Assembly: GCA_965212505.1 (NCBI GenBank)
Contig: OZ243123.1
Coordinates: forward strand, 434,001-498,000
Direction of reading: 5' to 3'
DNA length: 64,000 nucleotides
Source: JAHEKO01 sp965212505
GTDB lineage: Bacteria > Acidobacteriota > Thermoanaerobaculia > Multivoradales > JAHEKO01
The position numbers and the translations under genes are program-made. The notes under the pieces are model-generated. The model was not told the origin of the DNA and did not search any database. It saw nothing but the letters and a program-made list of their open reading frames with translations. This document shows, piece after piece, positions 50,365-59,312 of the stretch. The stretch's first letter is position 1. Each line of letters begins with the position of its first letter.

Positions 50365-51255
50365 ATGAGCGACGAGCGTCCACCCGAGCCCGAAGAGACC
50401 CCCGCACGCGACCTCCAACAGGAGGTCGAAGGCGGAATGCTGCGTGGTTTCGTCGGCCTCTTCATCGTTCCGCTTCTGGTCGTGCTTCTGTGCGTCGCGG
50501 TGTTTGTCGGCTTCGGCTGGATCGCCTATGAGCGGCAGACGGTGTCGGGCTACCTGAACGATCTGCGCTCGGGTTGGCGTTCGACAAGGGCGCAGGCGGC
50601 CTACGAGCTCTCGAAGGTGCTGCTCGCCGATCCCGAGGCGCTCTCGGAAGAGCCGGGGGCGATGGAGGAGCTTCTTCGGATCTTCGGGGAGGTCGACGAC
50701 GAGGAGGTCCGTCGGTACCTGATCCTGGTGCTCGGCTACACCCGAGATGAGGCGGTGGCGCCCGTACTCGTCGAAGCGCTGGATGGCGCCGACAGTCAGA
50801 CGCGCATCTATTTGTTGTGGGCGCTGGGCACGGCCGGCGACCCGAGCGCGATCCCGCCGCTGATCGACGGTCTCTCCGACGAGGATCCGGGCATCCGCAA
50901 GACGGCGGCCTTCGCGGTGGGTGAGTTGGGCGATGCGAGCGTTGTCGACCGATTGTTGCCGCTGCTCGAGGATCGAGAGGCGGACGTGCGTTGGAACGCC
51001 GCTCTGGCGGTCAGTCGACTCGGGAGCGACGCAGGGGTCGCTGAACTCGAACGCATGCTCGATCGCCGGCTGACCTCCTCCGTGCCGGGCATCACTCCCG
51101 ATCAGCAGCAGGAGACGATGATCAGCGCGATCAACGCGCTGGCGGCGGTGCGCGGCGCCGACGCGCTACCGATTCTCGACGGCCTCGCCGAAGACGACCC
51201 CAACCTCAAGGTTCGTCAGGCCGCGATCGACGCCCGCAAAGCGCTCGGTCTCTGA
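50365..51255 (+). CDS. membrane-anchored HEAT-repeat protein
   Basis: 296 aa. A Pro/Glu-rich N terminus, one membrane helix (about 27-50, GFVGLFIVPLLVVLLCVAVFVGFGWIA), then HEAT/PBS-lyase-like helical repeats from about 65 to the end (for example VRRYLILVLGYTRDEAVAPVLVEALDG, AVGELGDASVVDRLLPLLEDREADVRWNAALAVSRLG). Such repeats bind other proteins. It is divergent from the act-cox operon and 5 nt before the S41 peptidase. A scaffold role is a guess. Confidence 0.82.
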   Translation: MSDERPPEPEETPARDLQQEVEGGMLRGFVGLFIVPLLVVLLCVAVFVGFGWIAYERQTVSGYLNDLRSGWRSTRAQAAYELSKVLLADPEALSEEPGAMEELLRIFGEVDDEEVRRYLILVLGYTRDEAVAPVLVEALDGADSQTRIYLLWALGTAGDPSAIPPLIDGLSDEDPGIRKTAAFAVGELGDASVVDRLLPLLEDREADVRWNAALAVSRLGSDAGVAELERMLDRRLTSSVPGITPDQQQETMISAINALAAVRGADALPILDGLAEDDPNLKVRQAAIDARKALGL

Positions 51256-51260
51256 TTCGA

Positions 51261-53540
51261 GTGCCTGGGTTTCGGCAGCGGCTGACGGCGCTCCTGTTGG
51301 CGCTGTGTGTCGGCGGTGCATCCGGCAGCTGGGCCGCCGAGGCCGCCTCCGATCCGCGGGTCGAGCGGCTGAAAGCGTACGTCAAGACCTACGGCTACCT
51401 GCGATTCTTCCATCCGGGAGATGAAGCGGCCGACCTGGATTGGGACACCTTCGCCGCCTGGGGAGCGAACGGACTCCTGGCCGCGCCCGAGGCCGATCTG
51501 GCGACGCGCCTCGGCGAGCTCTTCGGACCCGTGGCGCCGACCGCCACGTTCCACCGAGGGGCGGCCGCAGGTTCGGTGAGAGTCGACGAACTGCGCGACC
51601 TCATCGAGCAGGCGACGGGCCAGACGACCGCCGGCGACGAGGTGGTCGCCTGGCAGCATCAGGGGGTCGGCCTCTCCCTCGGAGGAACGACCTACTCGAG
51701 CGTTCGAACCGGTCGAGAGAACCGGCGAGCCGTCGACGGAGCCGCCTTCAGCACGGTCACACAGTCGATCGATCCGGAGCTGGTGCAGGGGCGCCGGGTG
51801 CGTCTTTCGTTCTCGGCGCGCGTCGGTGGTCGCCGGTCGAAGGGGCAAGGCTGGCTGCGGGTCGATCTTCCGAACGGTACCGGCTTCTTCGACAATATGC
51901 GCGACCGTCCGGTGACCGGCGAGACCTGGAGCCGCCACACGATCGAGGGCGACGTGGCCGAGACTGCGCGCGCCGTCCTCTTCGGCTTCATGTTGACTGC
52001 GGGTGAGCGGGCCTGGGTCGACGACGTCGTCCTCGAGGTGGCCGAGGGCTCCGGTTGGAGCGTCGTGCCGATCGCCAATGGAAGCTTCGAGCAGTCGACG
52101 GGGGAGGCGCGGGCGTGGAGTCGGGGGAACAGCCCCGGCTACCTACATGCGATCGACATCAACGCGGCCGAGGGCGAGCGCTGTCTTCGGATCGAGCGCC
52201 AGACCATTCGGATCGACAATCTGTTCGACGCCCAGCCCGAACTGGGGGAGATGTTGGACGTGTCGCTGGGCGCCGGCGTTCGACTGCGCGCGCCGCTGGC
52301 GCTGCCCGGCGATATCGAGGCGCATGAGACCGAGGCGCTCAGCAAACTGTCAGAGGCGCTCGAAGGGCGATACGAGGCGGGGTTCGACGCCGGTCGACTC
52401 GCTGATCGCGTCGGCAGCGTGGCGATCGCCTGGAACGTGTTCCAGCACTTCTACCCCTACTTCGATCAAGTGCCGACCGAATGGGAAGCGGTGCTCGACG
52501 AGGCGATCGAGCGCACCCTCGTCGACGCCGATCGCGCGACACACCACGAGACGCTCCGCTGGCTGGTGGCGCAACTGCACGATGGTCACGGCTACGTCTA
52601 CGACGGGCTCCAGACGCAATCGGTGCTACCGCTTCGATTCGTCGAGGCGGAGGGGCGGGTGTTCGTGCTCGGGGTTCGATCGGAACTCGCACCCGACGTG
52701 CGGCCTCTGGACGAAGTGGTGACTTTGGGCGGACGCCCGATCCGAGATGTGTTGGAGGAACGGGTCGCGCTCTCGTCCGGCTCAACACATTGGCGACGCG
52801 CGCGGGCGATCTACGGCCTCGTGCTCGGCCCCATCGGCGAGAGCGAACGTCTGGGGCTGATTCGCGATGGCGAGTCGCTCGAGGTGAGCGTGCCCTACGG
52901 GCGTCAGGGCCCAACTCTAGATCTGCCCGAGCCGATCGAGGAGATGGACGACGGGGTCTTCTACGTCGACCTTGGACGCGCCGACTGGAGTGCACTCCAG
53001 GTGCGTCTGCAGGACCTCGTCTCGGCGAGCGGCGTCGTCTTCGATCTCCGTGGCTATCCGCGAGGCAACCACGCCATCCTCCAACACCTGACCGACCAGA
53101 CGCTTCACTCTGCGAAGTGGCACGTGCCCCAGGCCGTCTATCCCGACCGACGCGATCTGGTTGGCTACGACACCTCGGGACGGTGGACGTTGGAGCCGGC
53201 GGAGCCGCGCATCGGTGGCCGCGTCGTCTTCGTGACCGGTCCGAACGCCATCAGCTACGCCGAGAGTGTGATGGCGATCGTCAAGCACTACGAACTCGGC
53301 GAAATTGTCGGCTCGGCGACCGCCGGTACCAACGGCAACGTCAACCCGTTTGAGCTGCCCGGCGCCTTTACCGTCAGTTGGACCGGAATGCGGGTCTTGA
53401 ATCACGACGACTCTCAGCACCATCTGCTCGGCGTCGAGCCGACCGTTCCGGCGAATCGTACGGCTGCTGGGGTCCTCGCGGGGCGCGACGAGGTGCTCGA
53501 GGTCGCGCTGGCCCTCGCTGCGGGTCGTGGGTCTTCGTAG
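51261..53540 (+). CDS. S41-family peptidase (secreted)
   Basis: 759 aa from a GTG at 51261. Signal peptide about 1-26 (ending GSWAAEA). Residues about 45-350 are a beta-rich accessory region (GWLRVDLPNGTGFFDN, VPIANGSFEQSTGEARAWSRG). From about 365 the S41 core follows: IAWNVFQHFYPYFDQVP, QLHDGHGYVYDG, then a PDZ-like part (DEVVTLGGRPIRDVLEE). The nucleophile region is FVTGPNAISYAESVMAIVKHY with Ser in SYAES, then IVGSATAGTNGNVNPFELP. It resembles C-terminal-processing/tricorn-like proteases acting outside the cytoplasm. It is probably co-transcribed with the HEAT gene. Confidence 0.87.
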   Translation: MPGFRQRLTALLLALCVGGASGSWAAEAASDPRVERLKAYVKTYGYLRFFHPGDEAADLDWDTFAAWGANGLLAAPEADLATRLGELFGPVAPTATFHRGAAAGSVRVDELRDLIEQATGQTTAGDEVVAWQHQGVGLSLGGTTYSSVRTGRENRRAVDGAAFSTVTQSIDPELVQGRRVRLSFSARVGGRRSKGQGWLRVDLPNGTGFFDNMRDRPVTGETWSRHTIEGDVAETARAVLFGFMLTAGERAWVDDVVLEVAEGSGWSVVPIANGSFEQSTGEARAWSRGNSPGYLHAIDINAAEGERCLRIERQTIRIDNLFDAQPELGEMLDVSLGAGVRLRAPLALPGDIEAHETEALSKLSEALEGRYEAGFDAGRLADRVGSVAIAWNVFQHFYPYFDQVPTEWEAVLDEAIERTLVDADRATHHETLRWLVAQLHDGHGYVYDGLQTQSVLPLRFVEAEGRVFVLGVRSELAPDVRPLDEVVTLGGRPIRDVLEERVALSSGSTHWRRARAIYGLVLGPIGESERLGLIRDGESLEVSVPYGRQGPTLDLPEPIEEMDDGVFYVDLGRADWSALQVRLQDLVSASGVVFDLRGYPRGNHAILQHLTDQTLHSAKWHVPQAVYPDRRDLVGYDTSGRWTLEPAEPRIGGRVVFVTGPNAISYAESVMAIVKHYELGEIVGSATAGTNGNVNPFELPGAFTVSWTGMRVLNHDDSQHHLLGVEPTVPANRTAAGVLAGRDEVLEVALALAAGRGSS

Positions 53541-53650
53541 CCTACCCGCTCGGGTAGCACCCGTCGCCACCCGCTGAAGTGTTCCGGCGCCCCGAGCGGC
53601 GGGGCAAAGTCAATCTCACAAGTGGAGCGAAGGCTCCGAGGAGGTGTGCG

Positions 53651-54022
53651 ATGCGTTTGGAGGGAACCGTGAGGTACCTGCTACTGGTGGTTCTGGCGGC
53701 TGCGACGGTGGGCTGCGGCGGCGGAGGATCAGGATCGTCTGCTGATGACGCCGGGCAGGGACTGGCGGAGTTCCGCCAGACGTGTGCGGTCTGTCACGGG
53801 CAGAGCGGTGAAGGGATGCCACGCCTGGGCAAAGAGCTGACCAACAACGAGTTTGTTCGTGGTCAGAGCGACGAGCAGCTGCTGGCGTTCCTGATCGAGG
53901 GGCGTCCGGCGAGCCATCCGGACAACGACCGGGGAGTCGACATGCCGCCCCGAGGGGGCAACCCGGCCGTCACCGACGCCGAGCTCATGGCGATCGTCAG
54001 CTACATGCGGTCGATTCAATAG
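53651..54022 (+). CDS. lipoprotein cytochrome c
   Basis: 123 aa from the ATG at 53651 after GAGGAGGTG. Lipoprotein signal AATVGC at about residues 17-22, then a Gly/Ser linker (GGGGSGSS) and one class I heme site, CAVCH (about residues 45-49). The axial Met is probably in GVDMPPRG. It would be anchored on the periplasmic side. It directly precedes the ba3-oxidase genes and is probably their electron donor. The 110-bp gap before it contains a small GGAGC/GCTCC hairpin. Confidence 0.87.
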   Translation: MRLEGTVRYLLLVVLAAATVGCGGGGSGSSADDAGQGLAEFRQTCAVCHGQSGEGMPRLGKELTNNEFVRGQSDEQLLAFLIEGRPASHPDNDRGVDMPPRGGNPAVTDAELMAIVSYMRSIQ

Positions 54023-54035
54023 CAGGAGGCCTCGG

Positions 54036-54149
54036 ATGAGCGACGACGGCAAGAACGGCCACCCGCGCGGGGCCTTCATGTTCATGATTCTCTTCCTGAT
54101 CATCCTTGCCCTCGGCTGGGTGAACATCTACTTCAGGCTCTGGTTCTGA
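54036..54149 (+). CDS. ba3-type oxidase subunit IIa-like small protein
   Basis: 37 aa, ATG at 54036 with AGGAGG upstream. A polar head (SDDGKNGHPRG) is followed by one membrane helix (AFMFMILFLIILALGWVNIYF) to the end. It lies between cytochrome c and subunit II, the position and size of the single-helix subunit IIa (CbaD) of ba3 oxidases. It is easily missed by gene callers because of its length. Confidence 0.75.
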   Translation: MSDDGKNGHPRGAFMFMILFLIILALGWVNIYFRLWF

Positions 54150-54162
54150 AGGAGGCGAGCCG

Positions 54163-54648
54163 ATGAAGATCAAGATGGAGCAGCTCTACGAGCTGGCTTG
54201 GATTCTCCCGAGTATCGCGCTGCCGTTCGGCATGCTCGTCGCTCTGACCGTGACGGCCTTTGGTGCCGGCATTCACATTCCTTCCAAGGAGAGCCGGGTC
54301 GACCCGAACACGGTGCGCGAGATCGCACCCTTCGATGAGCTCGGCGTTTTCGAGGTCGGTCCGAAGGAGTACGAGGTGCGGATGCTCGCGCGCACCTGGG
54401 CGTTCGAGCCGAACGAAATTCGCGTTCCGGCGGGCTCGGAGGTGACCTTCATCGCGACCAGCGAAGACGTCATGCACGGGCTCATGATTCACGACGCAAA
54501 CGTGAACGTGATGTTGATTCCGGGACAGATCGCGCGTGTGACCGCGAACTTCGACGAGCCGGGCACCTACCCGTTCATCTGCCACGAGTTCTGCGGTGCC
54601 ATCCATCACACCATGTGGGGTCAGCTGATTGTGGAGGAGGGCTCGTGA
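54163..54648 (+). CDS. ba3-type cytochrome c oxidase subunit II
   Basis: 161 aa; AGGAGGCGAG precedes the ATG at 54163. One N-terminal membrane helix (about 11-38), as in ba3 rather than aa3 enzymes. Cupredoxin domain with MLARTWAFEPNEIRVPAGSEVTF, VMHGLMIHD (His ligand) and FICHEFCGAIHHTMWG, which supplies the Cys-x3-Cys, His and Met of the Cu-A site. It accepts electrons from cytochrome c. The stop overlaps the subunit I start (GTGA). Confidence 0.92.
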   Translation: MKIKMEQLYELAWILPSIALPFGMLVALTVTAFGAGIHIPSKESRVDPNTVREIAPFDELGVFEVGPKEYEVRMLARTWAFEPNEIRVPAGSEVTFIATSEDVMHGLMIHDANVNVMLIPGQIARVTANFDEPGTYPFICHEFCGAIHHTMWGQLIVEEGS

Positions 54649-56291
54649 GCTCCCTGGACCACCCGATCACCGCCGACAACAAGCTCGCCGGCTCCTTCCT
54701 GACCGTTGCGCTGGTAGCGCTCTTCGGGGGTGTCGTCACCGGCCTTTTCCAGGGCCTGGAGCACGGCGGAATTGACCTCTACCCCTTCCTGAAGCCGGTC
54801 ATCCAGTCCTACTATCACGGGCTCACCGTCCACGGCGTGCTCAACGCGCTGGTGTTCACGACCTTCTTCATCTGTGGCTTTCTGATTTTCGTGACCGGTC
54901 GGTCGCTCGGCCGCCCGATGCAGCTCCGGAAGCTTGGATGGGTCACCTTCTGGATCATGCTCGCCGGCCTCGTGATGGCGGCGGTGCCGCTCCTCCTCAA
55001 CATGGCGACCATCCTCTACACGCTCTACCCGCCGATGCAGGCGCACTGGGCGTTCTACCTCGGGCTGACGCTGGTGGTCGCCGCGACCTGGTTGGTGACG
55101 GTGAACCTCACCGCGACCTATCGAGCCTGGCGCAAAGACCACCCGGACGAGCGCATCCCACTGCCGGCGTTCATGTCGCTCGCAACGTTCTACATGTGGA
55201 CCATCGCGTCGATGGGGCTCGCCGCCGAGATGCTCTTTCTTCAGATTCCCTGGTCGATGGGGCTGGTCGAGGGCACCGACGCGCTGCTCAGTCGCGTCCT
55301 CTTCTGGTTCACGGGCCACCCGATTGTCTACTTCTGGCTCCTCCCGGCCTACATCTCTTGGTATGCGATGGTGCCGAAGCAGGCGGGGGGCAAGCTCTTC
55401 AGCGACCCGATGGCGCGCGTTGCGTTCGTGCTCTTCGTGCTCTTCTCGACGCCCACCGGCTTTCACCATCAGTTCACCGACCCGGGTATTCACGAGGGGT
55501 GGAAACTCGTCCACACGGTCTTCACCTTCGCGGTCTTCTTTCCGAGTCTCCTGACCTTCTTCAACGTGGTGGCCTCGCTCGAGAATGCGGCGAGGAATCG
55601 CGGCGGCAAGGGCTGGTTCCGTTGGTTCGGTCGGCTCCCCTGGGGAGATCCTTCGGTGGCCGCTCAGGTCTGCGCCATGCTGCTCTTTGCGTTCGGCGGC
55701 GTTGGCGGCCTGATCAACGCGTCGTTCAACCTGAACCTGATCGTCCACAACACGGCCTGGATGCCGGGCCACCTTCACCTGACGGTGGGGAGCGCGGTGG
55801 CGCTCACCTTCATGGGCATCTGCTACTGGTGGGTGCCTCTACTCACCGGGCGCCGGCTGTGGAGTCTCGGACTGGCCCGGGCGCAGGTGTGGGTCTGGTT
55901 CTTCGGCATGATCATGTTCTCGAACGCTCTCCACCGCCTGGGGCTGATGGGCGCTCCGCGACGGACGACGTTGGGCTCGGTTCCGTACGCCGAGGAGGCG
56001 TGGGGCACCGCCTTGCCGCTCGTCGGCATCGGAGGCACGCTTCTCTTTGTGAGCGGTGGCGTCTTCATCTTGAACATGATGATGACGGCGTGGGTCGCGA
56101 AGCGGGCCGAGCCGGAGCCGGTGCCGTTTGCTGAGGCGAGCTCGGGGCCGGAGGACGCCGCGCCGCTGCTCGATCGCTGGGGAGTCTGGGTGCCGGCGGC
56201 GCTCGTGATGGTATTGCTGGCCTACGGCGTGCCGCTCGCCCAGCTGGTGTCACAGACCGAGCTGCTGTCGCCCGGCTTCCAGGTCTGGTAG
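54645..56291 (+). CDS. b(o/a)3-type cytochrome c oxidase subunit I
   Basis: 548 aa from the GTG at 54645, overlapping the subunit II stop. About 13 membrane helices. Heme b ligand in YYHGLTVHGVLNALVFTTFF; the Cu-B region RVLFWFTGHPIVYFWLLPAYISWYAMVP has His and Tyr; GFHHQFTDPGIHEGWK gives further Cu-B histidines; MPGHLHLTVGSAVALTFMG gives the a3/b ligands. The TGHPIVYFWLLPAY form is specific to B-type (ba3) oxidases, which have high oxygen affinity and a single proton channel. It is the second terminal oxidase in the window. Confidence 0.94.
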   Translation: MSSLDHPITADNKLAGSFLTVALVALFGGVVTGLFQGLEHGGIDLYPFLKPVIQSYYHGLTVHGVLNALVFTTFFICGFLIFVTGRSLGRPMQLRKLGWVTFWIMLAGLVMAAVPLLLNMATILYTLYPPMQAHWAFYLGLTLVVAATWLVTVNLTATYRAWRKDHPDERIPLPAFMSLATFYMWTIASMGLAAEMLFLQIPWSMGLVEGTDALLSRVLFWFTGHPIVYFWLLPAYISWYAMVPKQAGGKLFSDPMARVAFVLFVLFSTPTGFHHQFTDPGIHEGWKLVHTVFTFAVFFPSLLTFFNVVASLENAARNRGGKGWFRWFGRLPWGDPSVAAQVCAMLLFAFGGVGGLINASFNLNLIVHNTAWMPGHLHLTVGSAVALTFMGICYWWVPLLTGRRLWSLGLARAQVWVWFFGMIMFSNALHRLGLMGAPRRTTLGSVPYAEEAWGTALPLVGIGGTLLFVSGGVFILNMMMTAWVAKRAEPEPVPFAEASSGPEDAAPLLDRWGVWVPAALVMVLLAYGVPLAQLVSQTELLSPGFQVW

Positions 56292-56309
56292 CGCTCGTCC
56301 CGCGTCAGG

Positions 56310-57251
56310 CTAGAGGGCGGGCTGGGTGGTCAGACGATACGAGCGCTGGCCGGACGGGTGTCCGATCGGGCGCACCATGTAGTCCTGACGCTGGCCCTGG
56401 AAGAAGGTGCTGACGCGAGTGAATTCGCCGAGCCGCGAGATCACGATGTAGTGATTCGCCTCGCTCATCTGGTGGGCATAGCCGGCGTCAATCCCTGCGA
56501 ACGGGCCGGGAGTGATCAGCTCCCAGCGGCCGACGAAGCGACCCTTCGGGCGCTGTTGATCGTAGAAGCGTAGCTGCTCGACGAAGCCGAGGGCCATCGG
56601 CTCCGAGAGGGAGGGCGCCACCAGCTGCATGCTACGTGCCGCGCTTCGCAGCAGTTCGGTGCGGGCGCTGCGTTCGACCGGCTTGCCGTTGTACTGCTGA
56701 AACGCGTAGAGGTCGCGAATGCGGGCGCCCCGATCGAGCAACTCCTGGCGCATGGCTGGACGGTTCATCTCGCGTGCCAGGGCGTCGAGGTCGGCGCGCC
56801 AGTAGTGAGGAGCGAGCCGCTCGAACAGTTCACGGCGCGCCTCGAGCTCCCGCCTGCGCTCTTTCCGAGCTCCAGGAGAGTGGGTGTAGAAGACCAGGCC
56901 GTGTTCCTCCTCGTAGACGAGGCCGCCCGGGTTCACTCCCGGAGGCAGCGCGAGGAGCGGCTCGAGGTGGAAGACCGTCGAGCCGGTGCGCAACGCCTCG
57001 CCGAGGGAGTCGAGTTCCGAGTGTTGGCGCAAGAAGTAGCGCGCCACAGCGACCGCCGATACGTCGTGCCGGAGGGCCAGCGTCAACGCCGCCGAGCTGC
57101 CGGCGATCGCGGCCAGCGAGAGTGCGAGTGCGATCGCCCGAACGTAGGGGAGATGCAGAAGTGCGCGGAGCGCCGGTACGAGCGCGCTGCGGCGCCGAGT
57201 CACCGATTGGCAACGGGCGATCTGGACGGGCCGAGCTGGAGAGTGACTCAA
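56310..57251 (-). CDS. membrane-anchored protein of unknown function
   Basis: 313 aa from a TTG at 57251; a TACCGT box (57259-57264, minus strand) ends 7 nt upstream, supporting this start. A basic N terminus (about 1-35) is followed by one membrane helix (AIALALSLAAIAGSSAALTLAL, about 40-61) and a soluble region of 250 aa. Helical, Arg/Glu-rich stretches (ARKERRRELEARRELFERLAPHYW) alternate with aromatic strands (GRFVGRWELITPGPFAGIDAGYAHQMSEANHYIVIS). I recognise no family. It is convergent with the ba3 oxidase (18 bp between stops). Confidence 0.65.
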   Translation of the reverse strand: MSHSPARPVQIARCQSVTRRRSALVPALRALLHLPYVRAIALALSLAAIAGSSAALTLALRHDVSAVAVARYFLRQHSELDSLGEALRTGSTVFHLEPLLALPPGVNPGGLVYEEEHGLVFYTHSPGARKERRRELEARRELFERLAPHYWRADLDALAREMNRPAMRQELLDRGARIRDLYAFQQYNGKPVERSARTELLRSAARSMQLVAPSLSEPMALGFVEQLRFYDQQRPKGRFVGRWELITPGPFAGIDAGYAHQMSEANHYIVISRLGEFTRVSTFFQGQRQDYMVRPIGHPSGQRSYRLTTQPAL

Positions 57252-57258
57252 GCTCGCG

Positions 57259-57264
57259 ACGGTA
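57259..57264 (-). promoter_or_regulatory. -10 box, leaderless start of gene 56310-57251
   Basis: TACCGT on the minus strand ending 7 nt before the TTG at 57251; no ribosome-binding site. The combination of TTG start and box supports the start choice. Confidence 0.4.
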
Positions 57265-57310
57265 GACGTGAGCCGTCAGGAGGCCGTCAGGAGGCTCTCT
57301 TCTGCAGGTT

Positions 57311-59227
57311 TTAGAGGTAGGTCGTCGCGATCCAGTAGCCGGCGGCGGACACGATCGACGTGGCCGCGACTGTCAGGGCCGCCGCCGTGACCCCGCTCGC
57401 GAGTCGCCGGCCTCCACCGGACCGTCGCCAGGCCGCAACCGGGGCGTAGGCGATGCCGAGGAGGCCGAGGACGCCGAGCAGTCTCCAGAGGAGAACCGGC
57501 CAGGCCTTGCCCTCGACCTCGAGCAGCTGAGTCGCGAACTCGAGCTCCAGGAGGAGCGCGACCAGGAGGAGCGCCCATCCGAAGAGCGCGCTGCGCGCCG
57601 CCGACCGGGGTAGCCAACCGAGCCGCCGGATCGAGAGGAGTGACAGGCAAGGCAGAAGGACGATGGCGATCGCCGGAAGCTGAAGGAGAAAGAGAGGCGT
57701 TGCGAGCGCCGCTCGTCGCTCGTAGATGGAGTAGGGGTCGCCGCCGAACGACAGCCACGAGAGCTCGTCGGCGAGCCGGAAGGCGACCCACGAGTCACGG
57801 TCTGCCGAGTGGAAGGCGCCCGAGCCGTCGGCGAGGAATCTTCCGGCGCCGGAGATCGACAGCTCCTCGGGCGAGAGTGCGGTGACGTGCGTCGAGACGC
57901 CGAGGGCGGTCAGGTTGACGAGCAGACTGTTCGACGTGAACCGATTGAACACGTAGAAGCCGGCGAGCTCTCGGGCGTCGATCGGATCGCCGCCCGCCGC
58001 GAGGCCGGCGCTGTCGACCGTCGAAGGGAGGAACTCCTCGGTGAGGGCGGCTCCGAATCGTTCCATCGCTCGGATCGATTGCGAAACGCTCGCCGCGATT
58101 CCGCGCTGTCTCGCCAGGCGGGGCAGTCTCGAAAGGCGCGCTTCGTAGATCTGCTCGGGCCCGCCGTTGATGCCGACGTAGACGCCGATTCGCTCGTCGG
58201 GGAAGAGGTCCATCTGGTTGGCGAAGCCGCTGATGCCGCCGCCATGTCCGAAAGCGGGGCGGCTGCCGCGGTCGAGCTCCCGAATGCCCAAACCGAGGCC
58301 GGGGCCTCTCGGGTGGAATCGGTACTGGTCGAAGTCGGTGAGCTGTGAGAAGGCGTTTTCGCTCAGGAGTTGCGTCTCACCCAGCGAGCCCTCGTTGAGG
58401 AGGGCCTTCATCAGCAACGTCATGTCGGCGGCGGTTGCGGCCACCGAACCCGAACCCTGGAACGCCGGCACGAGCTCTTGACTCGCGCAGGGGAGAGCGA
58501 CTCCGGGACCTTCGGAGATATGGCAGCTCGCGACGTCGGAGATCCTCTCGCCGCCGAGTCCGACGAAAGAGTTGTGCATGCCCAACGGTCGGAAGATTCG
58601 GTTTGCAAGCACGTCGGCGTAGCTCTCTCCGGTCGCTTCGCTCAGCACGAGACCCAGAACTCCCCAGCCGAGAATGTCGTACGCGGCGACATCGCTGCTC
58701 GGGCGAACCCGCTGTAGACGGCGTACGGTGGCTTCGATGCTCGTGCCGCCGCTGCCGGGCGCCGTCAGGGAACCTGTTGGATCCGAATCGAGACCTCCAC
58801 GGTGGGTCAGAAGCTGCCGCAGAGTGAGCTCGCCCGCCGATGGGAAGGTGTACGGGCCTAGGTAGGAGGTGGCGGGGCCGTCGAGATCGAGCCGACCCTG
58901 GTCGACGAGTTGGAGCACGGCAACGCCGGTCAGAACCTTGGTGATCGAGCCGAGTCGGTAGAGGGTGCTGTTCGGATCGGTCGGTCGGCCGGTTTCGATG
59001 TCGGCGACTCCGTAACCTCTGAGGAGGACCACCGAGTCGTCCTCGACGACCGCAACGACCGCCCCCGGGACCCCAGACGTCTGGAGGGCCCTCTCGAAGA
59101 AACGGTCTGTGAACTGGGAGACCTGCTCGGGGTCGAGCGACGGAGGTCGATCTTCCGCGAGTGTGGCCTTGCTGCCGAGGTAGCTCAGCGCCAGGAGCAG
59201 CAGAGTGGTAGCGGCGACGTTGGGCAT
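57311..59227 (-). CDS. S12-type serine hydrolase (beta-lactamase family) with C-terminal membrane domain
   Basis: 638 aa, ATG at 59227 preceded by TAGCCT at 6 nt. Signal peptide about 1-24. The penicillin-binding-like domain spans about 35-380: RLGSITKVLTGVAVLQLVDQG gives the SxxK (Ser-Ile-Thr-Lys), VAAYDILGWGVLGLVLSEATG the YxN-type Tyr, and FGHGGGISGF the HxG triad. Residues about 385-490 are a beta-barrel linker. The last 150 residues hold four membrane helices (for example PLFLLQLPAIAIVLLPCLSLL). It faces the periplasm. The layout resembles membrane-bound S12 peptidases such as ClbP, which remove prodrug groups, but also general D-amino-acid peptidases. Substrate unknown. Confidence 0.87.
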   Translation of the reverse strand: MPNVAATTLLLLALSYLGSKATLAEDRPPSLDPEQVSQFTDRFFERALQTSGVPGAVVAVVEDDSVVLLRGYGVADIETGRPTDPNSTLYRLGSITKVLTGVAVLQLVDQGRLDLDGPATSYLGPYTFPSAGELTLRQLLTHRGGLDSDPTGSLTAPGSGGTSIEATVRRLQRVRPSSDVAAYDILGWGVLGLVLSEATGESYADVLANRIFRPLGMHNSFVGLGGERISDVASCHISEGPGVALPCASQELVPAFQGSGSVAATAADMTLLMKALLNEGSLGETQLLSENAFSQLTDFDQYRFHPRGPGLGLGIRELDRGSRPAFGHGGGISGFANQMDLFPDERIGVYVGINGGPEQIYEARLSRLPRLARQRGIAASVSQSIRAMERFGAALTEEFLPSTVDSAGLAAGGDPIDARELAGFYVFNRFTSNSLLVNLTALGVSTHVTALSPEELSISGAGRFLADGSGAFHSADRDSWVAFRLADELSWLSFGGDPYSIYERRAALATPLFLLQLPAIAIVLLPCLSLLSIRRLGWLPRSAARSALFGWALLLVALLLELEFATQLLEVEGKAWPVLLWRLLGVLGLLGIAYAPVAAWRRSGGGRRLASGVTAAALTVAATSIVSAAGYWIATTYL

Positions 59228-59233
59228 TGCTCG

Positions 59234-59239
59234 AGGCTA
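59234..59239 (-). promoter_or_regulatory. -10-like box, leaderless start of S12 hydrolase
   Basis: TAGCCT on the minus strand ending 6 nt before the ATG at 59227; no ribosome-binding site. Confidence 0.4.
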
Positions 59240-59312
59240 CGTCGTCGCCAGCCCACGAGTTGAGGTCACGCTGCGAGGCGGTACCGCCCTGTTGCGAGCC
59301 GGACGATCGACC

